64,000 bases of DNA from Micromonospora sp. NBC_01813 (GCF_035917335.1 NZ_CP109067.1:5827001-5891000), one strand, 5' to 3'; shown: positions 1 to 10,585, numbered from the stretch's first letter. Made by a program: numbers and translations. The notes: a model not told the origin generated them from the letters alone.

Positions 1-2808
1 GAGCATCTCGCCCTCGAAGAGCACTGGCAGCACCACGTGGTCACGGGGCGGGACGCCCAGCAGCCCGGAGCGCAGGGTGAGGGCGCCGGTGGTGCCGGTG
101 CCGACCCGGATGGTCCGTCGGGAGACGGCGGCCTGGCCGACGAGCCCTTCACCGGGGCCGAAGATGACGATGTGGTCGCGGGCCACATAGCCGTACGCGG
201 CGGTGAGCCCGAGCCGCATCACGCCCTCGTCGACGTCGGCGAGGAAGAACGCGCCGAGTTGGGCGTCGACCAGCGGCGTCACCTCGTTCATGATCATGCG
301 GCAGACCTCGCCGAGGTCCCGCTGACCCTGCAGCAGGCCGCCGATGCGGGCCAGGTTCGAGTCGAGCCAGCCCTGCTCGGCGTTCTTCTTCGTCGTCTCC
401 CGCAGGGTGACGATCATCTGGTTGATGTTGTCCTTCAGCTCGGCGACCTCGCCCTGCGCCTGCACGGTGATGTGCTGGGTCATGTCGCCCCGGGTCACCG
501 AGGTCGACACCTGGGCGATCGCCCGCAACTGGGTGGTCAGCGTCGACGCCAACTGGTTCACGTTCTCGGTCAGGTCCCGCCACGTACCCGAGACGCCCTT
601 GACCTGCGCCTGACCACCGAGCTTGCCCTCGGTGCCCACCTCGCGGGCGACCCGGGTGACCTCGTCGGCGAACGACGACAGCTGGTCCACCATCGTGTTG
701 ACCGTCGACTTGAGTTCGAGGATCTCGCCCTGTGCGTCGACGGTGATCTTCTGCGACAGGTCGCCCTTGGCGACGGCGGTGGTGACCGAGGCGATGTTTC
801 GGACCTGGCTGGTCAGGTTGGAGGCCATCGAGTTGACGTTGTCGGTGAGGTCGCGCCAGGTGCCGGAGACGCCCTTGACCTGTGCCTGGCCGCCGAGTTT
901 TCCTTCGGTGCCGACTTCGCGGGCGACCCGGGTGACTTCGTCGGCGAACGACGACAGCTGGTCCACCATCGTGTTCACCGTGTCCTTCAGCTCCAGGATC
1001 TCGCCCTGTGCGTCGACGGTGATCTTCTGCGACAGGTCGCCCTTGGCGACGGCGGTGGAGACCTGGGCGATGTTACGGACCTGGGCGGTCAGGTTCGACG
1101 CCATCGAGTTGACGTTGTCGGTCAGGTCCCGCCACGTCCCGGCCACTCCGCGTACCTGGGCCTGGCCGCCGAGTTTTCCTTCGGTGCCGACTTCGCGGGC
1201 GACTCGGGTCACTTCGTCGGCGAACGACGACAGTTGGTCGACCATGGTGTTGACGGTGGATTTGAGTTCGAGGATCTCGCCTCGGGCGTCGACGGTGATC
1301 TTCTGCGAGAGGTCGCCCTTGGCGACGGCGGTGGTGACCGAGGCGATGTTTCGCACCTGGCTGGTCAGGTTGGAGGCCATCGAGTTGACGTTGTCGGTGA
1401 GGTCGCGCCAGGTGCCGGAGACGCCCTTGACCTGGGCCTGGCCGCCGAGTTTTCCTTCGGTGCCGACTTCGCGGGCGACCCGGGTGACTTCGTCGGCGAA
1501 CAGCGACAGTTGGTCGACCATGGTGTTGACGGTGGATTTGAGTTCGAGGATCTCGCCTCGGGCGTCGACGGTGATCTTCTGCGACAGGTCGCCCTTCGCC
1601 ACCGCCGTGGAGACCTGCGAGATGTTACGGACCTGGCTGGTGAGGTTGCCGGCCAGCTGGTTGACGTTCTCGGTGAGGTCGCGCCAGGTGCCGGAAAGAC
1701 CCCGCACCTGGGCCTGGCCGCCGAGCTTGCCCTCGATGCCGACCTCGCGGGCGACCCGGGTGACCTCGTCGGCGAACCACGACAGCTGATCCACCATCGT
1801 GTTGACGGTCGACTTCAGCTCCAGGATCTCACCCTGGGCGGCCACGGTGATCTTCTGCGACAGGTCGCCCTTGGCGACGGCGGTGGAGACCTGGGCGATG
1901 TTACGGACCTGGGCGGTCAGGTTCGACGCCATCGAGTTGACGCTGTCGGTGAGGTCCTTCCAGGTGCCGGCCACGTTCGGCACCTGGGCCTGACCGCCGA
2001 GCTTTCCTTCCGTGCCGACCTCGCGGGCGACCCGGGTGACCTGCTCGGCGAAGAGCCGCAGCGTGTCGGTCAGCATGTTGATCGTGTCGGCCAGCTCGGC
2101 CACCTCGCCCTTGGCCGACACGGTGATCTTCTGGGACAGGTCACCGCGGGACATCGCGGTCGCCACCTGCGAAATTGACCGCACCTGATGGGTGAGGTTC
2201 GACGCCATCGAGTTGACGTTGTCGGTGAGGTCCTTCCACGTACCGGAGACGCCCTTGACCCGGGCCTGGCCGCCGAGTTTGCCCTCGGTGCCGACCTCGC
2301 GGGCGACCCGGGTGACCTCGTCGGCGAACGACGACAGCTGGCCCACCATCGTGTTGACCGTCCGGCCGATCCGCAGGAACTCGCCGCGCAGCGGCTGCCC
2401 GTCGATCTCCAACTCCATGTGCTGGGACAGGTCACCCTCGGCGACCGCCCGGATGACCCGGGCGATCTCCGTCGTCGGCCGCCCCAGGTCGTCGATCAGC
2501 GCGTTGATCGCCTGGTGGTTGTCGGCCCAGGCACCACCGAACCCCTCCTCGTCGAGACGCTCGGTGAGCCGGCCGTCGCGTCCCACGATCCGGCTGATCC
2601 GGCGCAGGTCGAGGTGCTGGCGCTCCTGCAGCGAGACGACCTCGTTGAAGGCGTCCGCCACCTCACCGGCCACGCCGATCCGGCGGGGCAACCTCACCTT
2701 GAGATCTCCCTGGCCGACCCGGCGCAACGCCTCGGCCAACTCGGCGAGTAGCGCGGTCTCGTCCGTGGCAGGTCGACGGTCGGTGGAAAGCTCGTTGGCG
2801 CGGGTCAT
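1..2808 (-). CDS. HAMP-array sensor histidine kinase, partial (C-terminus beyond left edge)
   Basis: The reading frame stays open from an ATG at 2808 to the window edge, giving 936 codons with no stop, so the C-terminus is missing. No membrane segment is visible. After about 170 residues of divergent HAMP-like sequence come seven almost identical modules of 92 residues (anchor motif [12 protein letters not shown], roughly residues 173-810), then the start of a GAF domain from about residue 815. This layout is known from very large cytoplasmic HAMP-repeat hybrid kinases of actinomycetes and the group III fungal type. The kinase and receiver parts are expected further left but cannot be seen. 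The gene is divergent from the PP2C phosphatase at 2921. Confidence 0.85.
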   Translation of the reverse strand, partial: MTRANELSTDRRPATDETALLAELAEALRRVGQGDLKVRLPRRIGVAGEVADAFNEVVSLQERQHLDLRRISRIVGRDGRLTERLDEEGFGGAWADNHQAINALIDDLGRPTTEIARVIRAVAEGDLSQHMELEIDGQPLRGEFLRIGRTVNTMVGQLSSFADEVTRVAREVGTEGKLGGQARVKGVSGTWKDLTDNVNSMASNLTHQVRSISQVATAMSRGDLSQKITVSAKGEVAELADTINMLTDTLRLFAEQVTRVAREVGTEGKLGGQAQVPNVAGTWKDLTDSVNSMASNLTAQVRNIAQVSTAVAKGDLSQKITVAAQGEILELKSTVNTMVDQLSWFADEVTRVAREVGIEGKLGGQAQVRGLSGTWRDLTENVNQLAGNLTSQVRNISQVSTAVAKGDLSQKITVDARGEILELKSTVNTMVDQLSLFADEVTRVAREVGTEGKLGGQAQVKGVSGTWRDLTDNVNSMASNLTSQVRNIASVTTAVAKGDLSQKITVDARGEILELKSTVNTMVDQLSSFADEVTRVAREVGTEGKLGGQAQVRGVAGTWRDLTDNVNSMASNLTAQVRNIAQVSTAVAKGDLSQKITVDAQGEILELKDTVNTMVDQLSSFADEVTRVAREVGTEGKLGGQAQVKGVSGTWRDLTDNVNSMASNLTSQVRNIASVTTAVAKGDLSQKITVDAQGEILELKSTVNTMVDQLSSFADEVTRVAREVGTEGKLGGQAQVKGVSGTWRDLTENVNQLASTLTTQLRAIAQVSTSVTRGDMTQHITVQAQGEVAELKDNINQMIVTLRETTKKNAEQGWLDSNLARIGGLLQGQRDLGEVCRMIMNEVTPLVDAQLGAFFLADVDEGVMRLGLTAAYGYVARDHIVIFGPGEGLVGQAAVSRRTIRVGTGTTGALTLRSGLLGVPPRDHVVLPVLFEGEML
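176..2300 (-). repeat. Tandem 276-bp HAMP-module repeats inside the kinase gene
   Basis: The same coding block recurs at exactly 276-bp spacing, with anchors near 634, 910, 1186, 1462, 1738, 2014 and 2290, encoding seven 92-residue HAMP modules. Long stretches are near-identical at DNA level, including synonymous positions, so recent unequal crossing over or gene conversion is likely. Outer limits are approximate because the flanking modules diverge. Confidence 0.85.
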
Positions 2809-2920
2809 CGGCTCCTCGCTCAGCTCAGGGAGTGGGCTCGCCTCATCATCACTCGACTACCGTGGCACATGCGAGGTGCACGACAGTAACGATGGGCCAG
2901 GCGATCGGAGGAACTGGCAG
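2809..2920. promoter_or_regulatory. Divergent intergenic region (kinase / PP2C phosphatase)
   Basis: This 112-bp stretch separates the two divergent start codons and must hold promoters for both genes. A clear Shine-Dalgarno sequence (GGAGGA, 2907-2912) serves the GTG at 2921. No operator was recognised. Confidence 0.5.
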
Positions 2921-5038
2921 GTGTCAGCAAGGGCCGAGCGTCCCACCGCCAGTACTGTAAGTGAACATGTCCGGCGGGTACGCCTGCCGGCCGACCGGCG
3001 GACACCGGCCACCGCGCGCGCGGTGGTGCGGTCCGTGCTGTCCGACGCTTCGCTGGACGAACTGCTCAACGAGGCGCTCCTGCTGACCACCGAGCTGTCC
3101 ACCAACGCCGTCGTGCACGCCGGCACCGAGTTGGTCATCGAGGTGGTGGCCGACGAGGTCGGGCTGACCGTGACGGTCACCGACTTCGCCGCCGGACCGA
3201 TCGAGAAGGTCGCCGCACTGCCCCGCAACGAACGGCAGGACATCTCGCAGGTGTCCGAACGCGGACGCGGCCTGCTGCTCGTCGACCACTTCGCCAGCCG
3301 GTGGGGCACCACGCACCAGCCGAGCGGCAAAGGGGTCTGGTTCCGGCTCGACCGGCGCGGGACCCCGTCGGCGACCGACACGATGCCGCCCTGGCACGGC
3401 GGCATCACCGCCGCGCCGCCGCCGGACCGCGAACACCAGCCGGCGGTGCCCAGCGCCGCGACCCTCGCCTCACTGCTGCAGACCGGCCCGGAGCCGCACG
3501 CGGACGACCCGCTCGCCGACCTTGCCGCCAACCTGCTCGCCCGGGTCGCCGACCTGGTCGGCGCGGCCGGGGGCACGATCCGGTTGAACCGTGGCGACGG
3601 CCACGGCACCCAGATTCTCGCCCGCTACGGTCGGTCACCGCGCTCCGGTGAGATGCTGCGGGTGCCGCTGACCGTGCAGCGGCCGTACTCCGGGGAGCTG
3701 GAGCTCGACGCCGCGCCGTCGGACTACGCCGGCCCGCTGGCCGCCCTCGTCGCCGAACGGCTCTCCCTGCACCTGGAGAACGACCGGCTGCGCCGGGCCG
3801 ACCTGCGGCGGCAGACCTGGCTGACCTTCCTCGCCGAGGCGAGCGAACTGCTCGCCCAGTCGCTCGACGTGGACCTGACGATGGCGCTCATCCCGCAGCT
3901 GGTGGTGCCCCGGCTCGGCCAGTGGTGCGCGGTGCACACCGCCGACGAATGGGGGCAGTTGCAGTTGGCGGCGGCCAGCCACGCCGACGAGACGGTGCTG
4001 CCGGCGCTGCACGCGGCGCTGCGTGAGTCGGGTCCCGACTCGGTGATCGCCCGGCTGCGCGAGGCGTCACGCAGCGGATCGCAGGTGCCGCTCGGCACGC
4101 CGATGGAGGGGTTCGCCGTACCGCTGGTCGCCCGGGGACAGCGGCTGGGCACCCTCGCCGTCGGCCGCCACCAGCGACACCGGCACGACCCGGACGAGGT
4201 GGCGGTCCTGGAGGACGTGGCCAGGCGCGCCGCGCTGGCTATCGACAACGCCCGCATCCACCAGGAACGCCGGAAGGTGGCGCACACCCTGCAGCAGTCG
4301 TTGCTGCCGCCGGTGCTGCCTGCGATCGGCGGCATCGGCCTGGCCGCCGAGTACGTTCCCAGCGGGGACGCGGTCGAGGTCGGCGGCGACTTCTACGACG
4401 TGGTGCCGCTGCCGGACGGCCGCTGGCTGGTGGTCGTCGGTGACGTCTCCGGCAAGGGCGTGCAGGCGGCCACGGTCACCGGGCTGGTCCGCGACGTCAT
4501 CCGGGTGCTGGTACGCGACGGCAAGGCGCTGCCGGAAGTGCTCGCCCGACTCAACGACACCCTCGTGGAGCGGGGCGGGGGACGCTACTGCACCCTGGCG
4601 ATGGCGGCGGTCAGCGTCTCACCCGACCAGCGCCTCGACCTGCGGCTGCATCTGGCCGGGCACGACCGGCCGTTGCTGATCAGCGGCGACGGTCGGGCGC
4701 GGTTCGTCGGCACCGGCGGGACGGCGCTGGGCCTGCTGGAGGAGATCGCGGCACCGTCGGTGGAGCTCAGCCTGGCACCCGGGGAATCGCTGGTGTTCTA
4801 CACCGACGGGATCACCGAGCGGCGCAACGGCCGGGAGTTGTACGGCACCGAGCGGCTTCGCCGGGCGGCGGCACCGCTGGCCGGTTTCTCCGCCGAGGTG
4901 GTGGCGGCGCGGCTGCGGACCGCGACGTTGGACTTCTCGGTCGAGGCGCCGCGCGACGACATCGCGATCCTGGTGATCCGCAACGAGCCGACGGCCGGTG
5001 TCCGCCCGGTCGATCGGCCGTCTACAGGCCGCCGGTGA
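2921..5038 (+). CDS. Three-domain PP2C/SpoIIE phosphatase with HATPase and GAF domains
   Basis: This 705-residue protein resembles actinomycete partner-switching regulators. Residues about 10-145 form an RsbW-like HATPase (N-box [11 protein letters not shown] near 55-68; GRGLLLV G-box). A GAF-like sensor region follows, and residues about 470-695 form a SpoIIE-type PP2C phosphatase with GGDFYD near 487, GDVSGKG and YTDGITE near 626. The family dephosphorylates STAS anti-anti-sigma factors, while HATPase domains of this type phosphorylate them or bind sigma factors. The open frame extends upstream to 2192, but GTG 2921 is chosen because GGAGGA sits 8 nt before it and the upstream part only shadows the kinase gene. 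The STAS gene at 8834 is a conceivable substrate. Confidence 0.9.
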   Translation: MSARAERPTASTVSEHVRRVRLPADRRTPATARAVVRSVLSDASLDELLNEALLLTTELSTNAVVHAGTELVIEVVADEVGLTVTVTDFAAGPIEKVAALPRNERQDISQVSERGRGLLLVDHFASRWGTTHQPSGKGVWFRLDRRGTPSATDTMPPWHGGITAAPPPDREHQPAVPSAATLASLLQTGPEPHADDPLADLAANLLARVADLVGAAGGTIRLNRGDGHGTQILARYGRSPRSGEMLRVPLTVQRPYSGELELDAAPSDYAGPLAALVAERLSLHLENDRLRRADLRRQTWLTFLAEASELLAQSLDVDLTMALIPQLVVPRLGQWCAVHTADEWGQLQLAAASHADETVLPALHAALRESGPDSVIARLREASRSGSQVPLGTPMEGFAVPLVARGQRLGTLAVGRHQRHRHDPDEVAVLEDVARRAALAIDNARIHQERRKVAHTLQQSLLPPVLPAIGGIGLAAEYVPSGDAVEVGGDFYDVVPLPDGRWLVVVGDVSGKGVQAATVTGLVRDVIRVLVRDGKALPEVLARLNDTLVERGGGRYCTLAMAAVSVSPDQRLDLRLHLAGHDRPLLISGDGRARFVGTGGTALGLLEEIAAPSVELSLAPGESLVFYTDGITERRNGRELYGTERLRRAAAPLAGFSAEVVAARLRTATLDFSVEAPRDDIAILVIRNEPTAGVRPVDRPSTGRR

Positions 5039-6296
5039 GGCGACCCGGGGCCAGCCGGTGCCGCGGGTCGAACCGCTGCTTCAGCTCGCGTAGCCGGGTC
5101 AGATCCGGCACCTGACCCCAGAGGTCGATGGCCCGACGGACCTCGGCCGGCGCGGTCAGCACCACGCAGGTCCCGCGCCGGGCGGCCAGCACGGTGCGCA
5201 CCGTGGACAGGATCCCGGCGACCCGGTCGGGTGCCGTCGAGCCGGGCAGTGTGGCGTGCACCAGGCCGGTGCCGGCGCAGCCGCGGACCGCGACCGGGGC
5301 ACCGAACGCGTCCCGCAGGGCGTAGATCGCGGCGTACAGGTGGGCGGGCGGCACGTCGAGCCGGATGGCGATGTCCCCGGCGGCGAACGGATAGTGCTGC
5401 CACCAGGTCGGCGGCTGGTCTGCGGCACTGGCGTCACCGCCGAGCAGGGTGACCGCGCCGGCGGCACGGTGCCGGGTCGAGGCCGGGTCGCCCTCGAACA
5501 GCACCGCGAGTGACCCGGTGCGGCCCGGGCGGGCGGCCGCCGAGGAACCCGCCGGCAGATCCAGCTCGATCGCGGCGGGGTGCAGCCCGGTCTCGGTCAG
5601 CTCACTGACCAGGTCGTGCGCCTCCAGCGGGGTGGTCACGCCGCGGCGCACCCATTGGCGGCTGGCCGGGGCCGGCTGGAGCCGGACCGTCGCGGAAACC
5701 AGAACCGCCAAGGCCCCCTGCGAACCGCAGAGCAGCCCGGGCAACTCGTCGCCGTCGTCGGTCTCCGGCACCGCTCGGACCAGCTCGCCGGTGGCGTCGA
5801 CGTAGTCGACCCCGATCACCTGGCGGCATGGCGACCCGTGCTGGTGACTCAACGGCCCGGCCTCGTCGGCGGCGATGATCCCACCCAGGGTGGCGGAGGG
5901 GGACGGCGGATCGAGCGAGATCCGCCAGCCCGTCCGGCCGACCGCCTGTTGCGCGGCTCGCAGCGTGGTGCCCGCGCCGACCCGCGCGGCCGCTGAGCCC
6001 GGCGGGTGGTGCCAGATCCCGGAGAGTCGACCGGTGTCCAGCATTACGTCCACATGAGAGGGTGTGGCACCCCAGTCGAGTTTGCTGCCCGAGCCGCGGG
6101 GGACCACCGCCAGATCGCGGTCGGCGGCCAGCCGTAGGACCTCGGCGACCGCGCCGACGGTGCCCGGCGCCACCACCCAGTCCGGTGCCGTGGTCGCCAC
6201 CGCGTCGTCCGGCCCGGCCCGGCGTACGAACGGGGATCCGCAGATGTCCCCCAGCCGGGCCGCCACGTCGCTCTGGCCGACCACATCGCCCCCCAT
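5022..6296 (-). CDS. FAD-binding oxidoreductase, GlcE-like (PCMH-type FAD domain)
   Basis: This 424-residue protein carries an N-terminal PCMH-type FAD-binding domain (about residues 25-200, with [13 protein letters not shown] and a Ser-Ala-Thr-Leu-Gly-Gly loop). Its C-terminal part matches the glycolate oxidase GlcE subunit in pattern, ending with [12 protein letters not shown] as typical of that family. The natural substrate cannot be told, and no GlcD or GlcF partner is adjacent. The 3' end overlaps the convergent phosphatase gene by 17 bp. ATG 6296 is chosen because upstream in-frame starts run into a LexA-like box (6320-6335), which would lie just upstream of this start. Confidence 0.8.
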   Translation of the reverse strand: MGGDVVGQSDVAARLGDICGSPFVRRAGPDDAVATTAPDWVVAPGTVGAVAEVLRLAADRDLAVVPRGSGSKLDWGATPSHVDVMLDTGRLSGIWHHPPGSAAARVGAGTTLRAAQQAVGRTGWRISLDPPSPSATLGGIIAADEAGPLSHQHGSPCRQVIGVDYVDATGELVRAVPETDDGDELPGLLCGSQGALAVLVSATVRLQPAPASRQWVRRGVTTPLEAHDLVSELTETGLHPAAIELDLPAGSSAAARPGRTGSLAVLFEGDPASTRHRAAGAVTLLGGDASAADQPPTWWQHYPFAAGDIAIRLDVPPAHLYAAIYALRDAFGAPVAVRGCAGTGLVHATLPGSTAPDRVAGILSTVRTVLAARRGTCVVLTAPAEVRRAIDLWGQVPDLTRLRELKQRFDPRHRLAPGRLTGGL

Positions 6297-6319
6297 CGTC
6301 GTGACCACCAATCCGGCAA

Positions 6320-6335
6320 TCGTACACATGTTCGA
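6320..6335. promoter_or_regulatory. Near-consensus LexA (SOS) box
   Basis: The 16-mer TCGTACACATGTTCGA differs at one position from the TCGAAC-N4-GTTCGA pattern of Gram-positive/actinobacterial LexA sites. It has the same ACAT spacer as the perfect box at 13273. It lies 24 bp upstream of the oxidoreductase ATG (6296, minus strand) and 71 bp upstream of the peptidase GTG (6407, plus strand), so it could control either. Confidence 0.5.
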
Positions 6336-6406
6336 ATCGATGTCGAGTGAACTTCCTGCGCGTGCGCTGCAGCCGCCCGGTGCGGCTCGGGCGGTACCGT
6401 GGCCGG

Positions 6407-8497
6407 GTGACGACCCAGACACCCGTACCACCGGCCGCCAAGCGTGTCCCGACCGAACGCACCCACCACGGCGACACGGTCGTCGACGAGTACGCCTGGC
6501 TCGCGGTCAAGGATGACCCGGACACGATCGCCTACCTTCAGGCCGAGAACGCCTACACCGAGGGTGCCACGGCGCACCTCGCCGCGCTGCGCGAGACGCT
6601 GTTCAACGAGACGAAGCGGCGGACACAAGAGACCGATCTGTCGGTGCCGACCCGTAAGGGCGGCTACTGGTACTACACCCGTACGGTCGAGGGCCGGCAG
6701 TACGGCATCCAGTGCCGCCGCCAGGTCCGTCCCGACGAGACCGACCCGCCGGCCACCACCGACGGTACGCCACCGGACGGCGAGGAGATCCTGCTCGACG
6801 GCAACGCCCTCGCCGAGGGGCACGACTTCTTCGCCCTGGGCACCTTCGACGTCAGCGCGGACGGCCGGTGGCTGGCCTACTCCACCGACTTCTCCGGCGA
6901 CGAGCGGTTCACCCTGCGGATCAAGGATCTGGCCACCGGAGAGGTGCTGCCCGACGAGGTGCCGTCGACGTTCTACGGCACCGCCTGGTCGGCCGACGGC
7001 AGCGCGCTGTTCTACCTGACCGTGGACGACGCGTGGCGCCCGTACCGCGTCTGGCGCCACCAGGTCGGCACCGCCGCCGCCGACGACGTGGTCGTCTACC
7101 AGGAGGACGACGAGCGGTTCTGGGTCGGCGTGGAGCTGACCCGCTCCGAGCGGTTCATCCTGATCGACGCGCACAGCAAGACCACCAGCGAGGTGCGCGC
7201 CCTGCCGGCCGCCGACCCGACCGCCGAGCCGGTCGTCATCGCGCCGCGCCGCCAGGGCGTCGACTACTCGGTCGAGCACCACGGGCACCGGTTCCTGATC
7301 CTGCACAACGACGGCGCCGAGGACTTCGCCCTCGCGTACACCTCTGTGGACGCACCCGGCGACTGGGTGCCGATGATCGAGCACACCCCCGGGACCCGGC
7401 TGGAGTCGGTCGACGCCTTCGCCAACCACCTGGTGGTGTCGCTGCGCACCGACGGACTCACCGGGTTGCGGGTCCTGCCCGACGGCGGCACCGACAGCTT
7501 CGACCTGGAGTTCCCGGAGCCGATCTACAGCGTCGGGCTGGACGCCAACCCGGAGTACACGACGAACGTGGTGCGCCTGCGGTACACCTCGCTGGTCACC
7601 CCCGACTCGATCTACGACTACGACCTGGTCACCCGGACGATGGAGCTGCTCAAGCGCAAGCCGGTGCTCGGCGGCTACGACCCGGACGGCTACGAGCAGC
7701 ACCGCGAGTGGGCGGTCGCCGACGACGGCACCCGGGTGCCGATCTCGCTGGTGTGTCGCGCCGGCACCCCCCGCGACGGCTCCGCGCCCTGCGTGATCTA
7801 CGGCTACGGCTCGTACGAGATCAGCATGGACCCGTGGTTCTCGGTGCCCCGGTTGTCGCTGCTGGATCGCGGCGTGGTGTTCGCCGTGGCACACGTGCGC
7901 GGCGGTGGCGAACTGGGCCGCGGCTGGTACGACCAGGGCAAGATGCTGGCCAAGAAGAACTCGTTCACCGACTTCGTGGCCTGCGCGCGGCATCTGGTGA
8001 AGTCGGGCTGGAGCACGGCCGACCGGCTGGTGGCCCGGGGCGGCTCGGCGGGCGGTCTGCTGATGGGTGCGGTGGTGAACCTCGCACCCGAGGCCTTCGG
8101 CGGGATCGTCGCGCAGGTGCCGTTCGTGGATGCGCTGAACACCATCCTCGATCCGTCGCTGCCGTTGACGGTCACCGAGTGGGAGGAGTGGGGCAACCCC
8201 CTTGCCGACCCCGAGGTGTACGCGTACATGCGCTCCTACACGCCGTACGAGAACGTGACCAACGTCGCGTATCCGCCGGTGGTGGCGGTGACCAGCTTGA
8301 ACGACACCCGGGTCTTCTATCACGAGCCGGCCAAGTGGATCGCGAAGCTGCGCGCGGTGGCCCCCGGCGGGTCGTACCTGCTGAAGACGGAGATGGGCGC
8401 GGGACACGGCGGCCCGAGTGGCCGGTATGACGCGTGGCACGAGGAGGCGTTCGTCACCGCCTGGATTCTGGACCGGGTCGGCCTGGCCGATGCGTGA
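6407..8497 (+). CDS. S9A prolyl oligopeptidase family peptidase (oligopeptidase B-like)
   Basis: This 696-residue protein begins like oligopeptidase B/prolyl oligopeptidases (beta-propeller domain about residues 1-440, with HGDTVVDEYAWL near the start). It ends in an alpha/beta hydrolase domain with nucleophile Ser547 in GGSAGG, Asp633 in LNDTRV and His667 in GAGHGG, a complete catalytic triad. Enzymes of this family are cytosolic and cut short peptides after basic residues or proline; no signal peptide is seen. GTG 6407 is chosen because the family N-terminus begins directly after it. The gene is followed by a strong hairpin at 8616-8659, and it shares its upstream region with the divergent oxidoreductase. 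Confidence 0.92.
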   Translation: MTTQTPVPPAAKRVPTERTHHGDTVVDEYAWLAVKDDPDTIAYLQAENAYTEGATAHLAALRETLFNETKRRTQETDLSVPTRKGGYWYYTRTVEGRQYGIQCRRQVRPDETDPPATTDGTPPDGEEILLDGNALAEGHDFFALGTFDVSADGRWLAYSTDFSGDERFTLRIKDLATGEVLPDEVPSTFYGTAWSADGSALFYLTVDDAWRPYRVWRHQVGTAAADDVVVYQEDDERFWVGVELTRSERFILIDAHSKTTSEVRALPAADPTAEPVVIAPRRQGVDYSVEHHGHRFLILHNDGAEDFALAYTSVDAPGDWVPMIEHTPGTRLESVDAFANHLVVSLRTDGLTGLRVLPDGGTDSFDLEFPEPIYSVGLDANPEYTTNVVRLRYTSLVTPDSIYDYDLVTRTMELLKRKPVLGGYDPDGYEQHREWAVADDGTRVPISLVCRAGTPRDGSAPCVIYGYGSYEISMDPWFSVPRLSLLDRGVVFAVAHVRGGGELGRGWYDQGKMLAKKNSFTDFVACARHLVKSGWSTADRLVARGGSAGGLLMGAVVNLAPEAFGGIVAQVPFVDALNTILDPSLPLTVTEWEEWGNPLADPEVYAYMRSYTPYENVTNVAYPPVVAVTSLNDTRVFYHEPAKWIAKLRAVAPGGSYLLKTEMGAGHGGPSGRYDAWHEEAFVTAWILDRVGLADA

Positions 8498-8833
8498 CCG
8501 GGCTGGCGACGGGCGGTGACGCGGATGTCGTCAGTTGCCGCTCCGAAACTGACGTACCTCTAGAATCGGACAAAACCTCGGGAGGAACGCGACAGTGATC
8601 TCCCGAGCGTCGACTCGGCCCGGCCGGCCCGATCCCACCGGATCGGGCCGGCCGGGCCGTCGTCATCGCGCTGGTCAGGCTCGGTGGTCAGCATCGTCGG
8701 GCCGGGCGGGAGGGTGTGCTGCTGCGGCTCACCGTCGTGCCAACGATTATGGTGGCACTGACAACGAACTCCCGGTCCTGCGCGGACGACAGCTAGTGGA
8801 GTACCGTTCGAGCGGAATGGCTGGAGGTCGCGA
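8498..8833. other. Intergenic region with terminator hairpin, otherwise empty
   Basis: This 336-bp gap contains the terminator at 8616-8659 and the promoter region of the STAS gene. An open frame from GTG 8595 has a good ribosome binding site, but its sequence is Arg/Pro/Gly-rich, runs through the hairpin and ends inside the STAS gene, so it is not annotated as a gene. Confidence 0.5.
8616..8659 (+). terminator. Strong hairpin terminator after the S9 peptidase
   Basis: A perfect 20-bp inverted repeat (arms 8616-8635 and 8640-8659) encloses a 4-nt loop (CACC). The stem is almost pure G/C. No U-tract follows, as is usual in actinomycetes. Confidence 0.75.
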
Positions 8834-9190
8834 ATGTCCCTGACGGTGCAGACGGAGCAGCGCGGTGATGTCGTCGTCGTGTCGGTCGGTGGTGAACTGG
8901 ACATGGCCACCGCACCTCAGCTCCAGGATCAGATAACGGATCTGTTGGACAAAGGCCGCAGTCGGCTGGTCTTCGATCTGGCCGAGGTGTCGTTCTGCGA
9001 CTCCACCGGCCTGTCGGTGTTCGTCCGGGCGAAGAACGGCTGCGACGAGGCCGGCGGCGTCGTGCGGCTCGCCGCACCGCAGCGTGGCGTCCTGCGCATC
9101 CTGGAGGTCAGCGGGCTCGTCGAGGTCCTGCAGACTTTCCCCACGGTCGACGAGGCGGTCTCGGCGCCACTGCCGGCCCCCGCCGACTGA
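8834..9190 (+). CDS. STAS-domain anti-anti-sigma factor
   Basis: This 118-residue protein is a single STAS domain (SpoIIAA/RsbV type). It contains the phosphorylation-site motif CDSTGLSVF around residues 56-64 and the expected beta1 start (VVVVSVGGELDMATAP). Such proteins bind and release anti-sigma kinases depending on Ser phosphorylation. GGAGG at about 8822 precedes ATG 8834 at good spacing. Upstream signalling could come from the HATPase-PP2C protein at 2921, but this pairing is inferred. The stop codon is embedded in the terminator hairpin 9183-9213. Confidence 0.93.
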   Translation: MSLTVQTEQRGDVVVVSVGGELDMATAPQLQDQITDLLDKGRSRLVFDLAEVSFCDSTGLSVFVRAKNGCDEAGGVVRLAAPQRGVLRILEVSGLVEVLQTFPTVDEAVSAPLPAPAD

Positions 9191-9213
9191 GTCGGCCCCG
9201 CCGACTCGGTCGG
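9183..9213. terminator. Bidirectional terminator between STAS and MFS genes
   Basis: A 14-bp inverted repeat with one mismatch (arms 9183-9196 and 9200-9213) overlaps the STAS stop codon and lies just before the 3' end of the convergent MFS gene at 9220. A second short GGGCG/CGCCC repeat follows. Confidence 0.6.
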
Positions 9214-9219
9214 GCGCGG

Positions 9220-10572
9220 TCACGCCCGATCCGGCTGACCCGCCTCGTCCTCGATCCACCGTGGACGGGAGATCGCCCAGCCGGTGCCGGTCTGCACCAG
9301 TAGCGCCACGAAGAGCAGGCCGATCGGCAGCGCCCAGCCGCCGGTCCGCGTGTACAGCAGGCCGATCGAGAGCGGCCCCAGCGCGGCGATCAGGTACCCG
9401 ACGCTCTGCGCGAACGCCGACAGCGACACGACGCCGGCGTTCGTCCGCGCCCGTAGTCCGATCATGGCCAGGGCCATCGGGAAGGTCCCCTGCCCCAGCG
9501 CGAGCAGCACCATCCAGACCAGTGCGCCCTCGTACGGCAGCCACAGCAGGCCGGCGTAGCTCAATGCCGACGCCAGCGCGGTGCCCAGCACGAGTGGCCG
9601 CAAACTGGTCAGGCGGGTGGCGAGTGTCGGCATCACCAGCGCGATCGGCACACTGACCGCGGTCACCCCGGCCAGTAGCAGCCCGGCCGACCCGGGGCTG
9701 AAGCCGGAGTCCCGGAACAGCTGCGCCAACCAGCCCATCTGCGCGTACGCCGCGAACGACTGCGCTCCGAAGAACCCCGCCATCAGCCACCCCAGCCGGG
9801 TCCGCCCCGCCCGGATCGCGGTGCGGGCAGCCGGCTCGTGGGTAGCCGGCTCGTGGGCCGCACTCGACCGCTGCCGGGCGCGCCAGGCGATCGGCAGCCA
9901 GATCACGGCGGCAGCGGCGGCGACCAGGGCCCAGAAGCCGAGCCCGACCCGCCAGGTTCCGGCGGCGTGCGCGATCGGAACGGCCGCGCCGGCCGCCACC
10001 GCCGCGCCGATCGTCAGCGACATCATGTACGCGCCGGTGACCAGACCGACACGGTGCGGAAAGTACTGCCGGACGAGCGTCGGCAGCAGGACGTTCGCCA
10101 CGGCGATCCCGGCCAACGCCAGTGCGCTGGTGAGGACGAACAACCAGCCCGTTCCCGTTGTCACCCGGAGCAACTGGCCGATGGCCAGCGCGCCCATCGA
10201 GGCGACCAGCAGGCGCGGGGGCGAAACTCGGCGTACCAGCCATGGGGTGGTGGCGCCGACCGCCGCGAAGGCGAGGGCCGGCAGGGTGGTCACCACGCCG
10301 GCCTGCAGCCCGGACAGCGGCAGCCCGGTACGCACCTCGTTGAGCAGTGGACCGAGGCTGGTGATCGCGACCCGCAGGTTCAGCGCGACGAGCAGCATCG
10401 CGGCCAGTACCAGGGCACCGCCCTGCACCGCCGGCGGCAGCGCGGCGACGGGCCTACGGACCACCGGAGCGGGGGCCACTGGAGGGTGGACTACTGGAGC
10501 GTGGGCCACCGGGACCGCCGGTGCGGTTCGGCGCGGGGTACCCCGGCCGGCGAGGGCGGTTGGCGGCGTCAT
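9220..10572 (-). CDS. MFS transporter, CynX/NimT (cyanate permease-like) family
   Basis: This 450-residue membrane protein has a Pro/Ala/Val-rich cytoplasmic head of about 55 residues, then about 12 hydrophobic segments starting with GGALVLAAMLLVALNLRVAITSLGPLL, the signature opening of CynX/NimT-type major facilitators. Family members move small anions or efflux drugs such as nitroimidazoles; the substrate here is unknown. ATG 10572 is used, with ATG 10581 three codons upstream as an alternative. The gene is divergent from a FadR-type GntR regulator at 10623, and a palindrome at 10586-10602 between them suggests regulation by that protein. Confidence 0.88.
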   Translation of the reverse strand: MTPPTALAGRGTPRRTAPAVPVAHAPVVHPPVAPAPVVRRPVAALPPAVQGGALVLAAMLLVALNLRVAITSLGPLLNEVRTGLPLSGLQAGVVTTLPALAFAAVGATTPWLVRRVSPPRLLVASMGALAIGQLLRVTTGTGWLFVLTSALALAGIAVANVLLPTLVRQYFPHRVGLVTGAYMMSLTIGAAVAAGAAVPIAHAAGTWRVGLGFWALVAAAAAVIWLPIAWRARQRSSAAHEPATHEPAARTAIRAGRTRLGWLMAGFFGAQSFAAYAQMGWLAQLFRDSGFSPGSAGLLLAGVTAVSVPIALVMPTLATRLTSLRPLVLGTALASALSYAGLLWLPYEGALVWMVLLALGQGTFPMALAMIGLRARTNAGVVSLSAFAQSVGYLIAALGPLSIGLLYTRTGGWALPIGLLFVALLVQTGTGWAISRPRWIEDEAGQPDRA

Positions 10573-10585
10573 GCCTCTCATCCTA

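Noticed and set aside
176-2300. CRISPR-like regular repeat spacing
   Set aside because: The 276-bp period is in frame, codes for HAMP modules, and repeats touch without unique spacers.
37-2751. Long plus-strand open frames opposite the HAMP kinase
   Set aside because: They show low-complexity Gly/Asp/Arg-rich translation mirroring the 276-bp repeats; the minus strand gives clear HAMP and GAF domains.
6044-8440. 798-codon minus-strand open frame opposite the S9 peptidase
   Set aside because: Shadow of the peptidase in high-GC DNA; no domain pattern, whereas the plus frame has a complete catalytic triad.
8595-8843. 82-codon frame with a good GGGAGG site before STAS
   Set aside because: Reads straight through the 20-bp terminator hairpin, has Arg/Gly/Pro-biased content and overlaps the STAS start.
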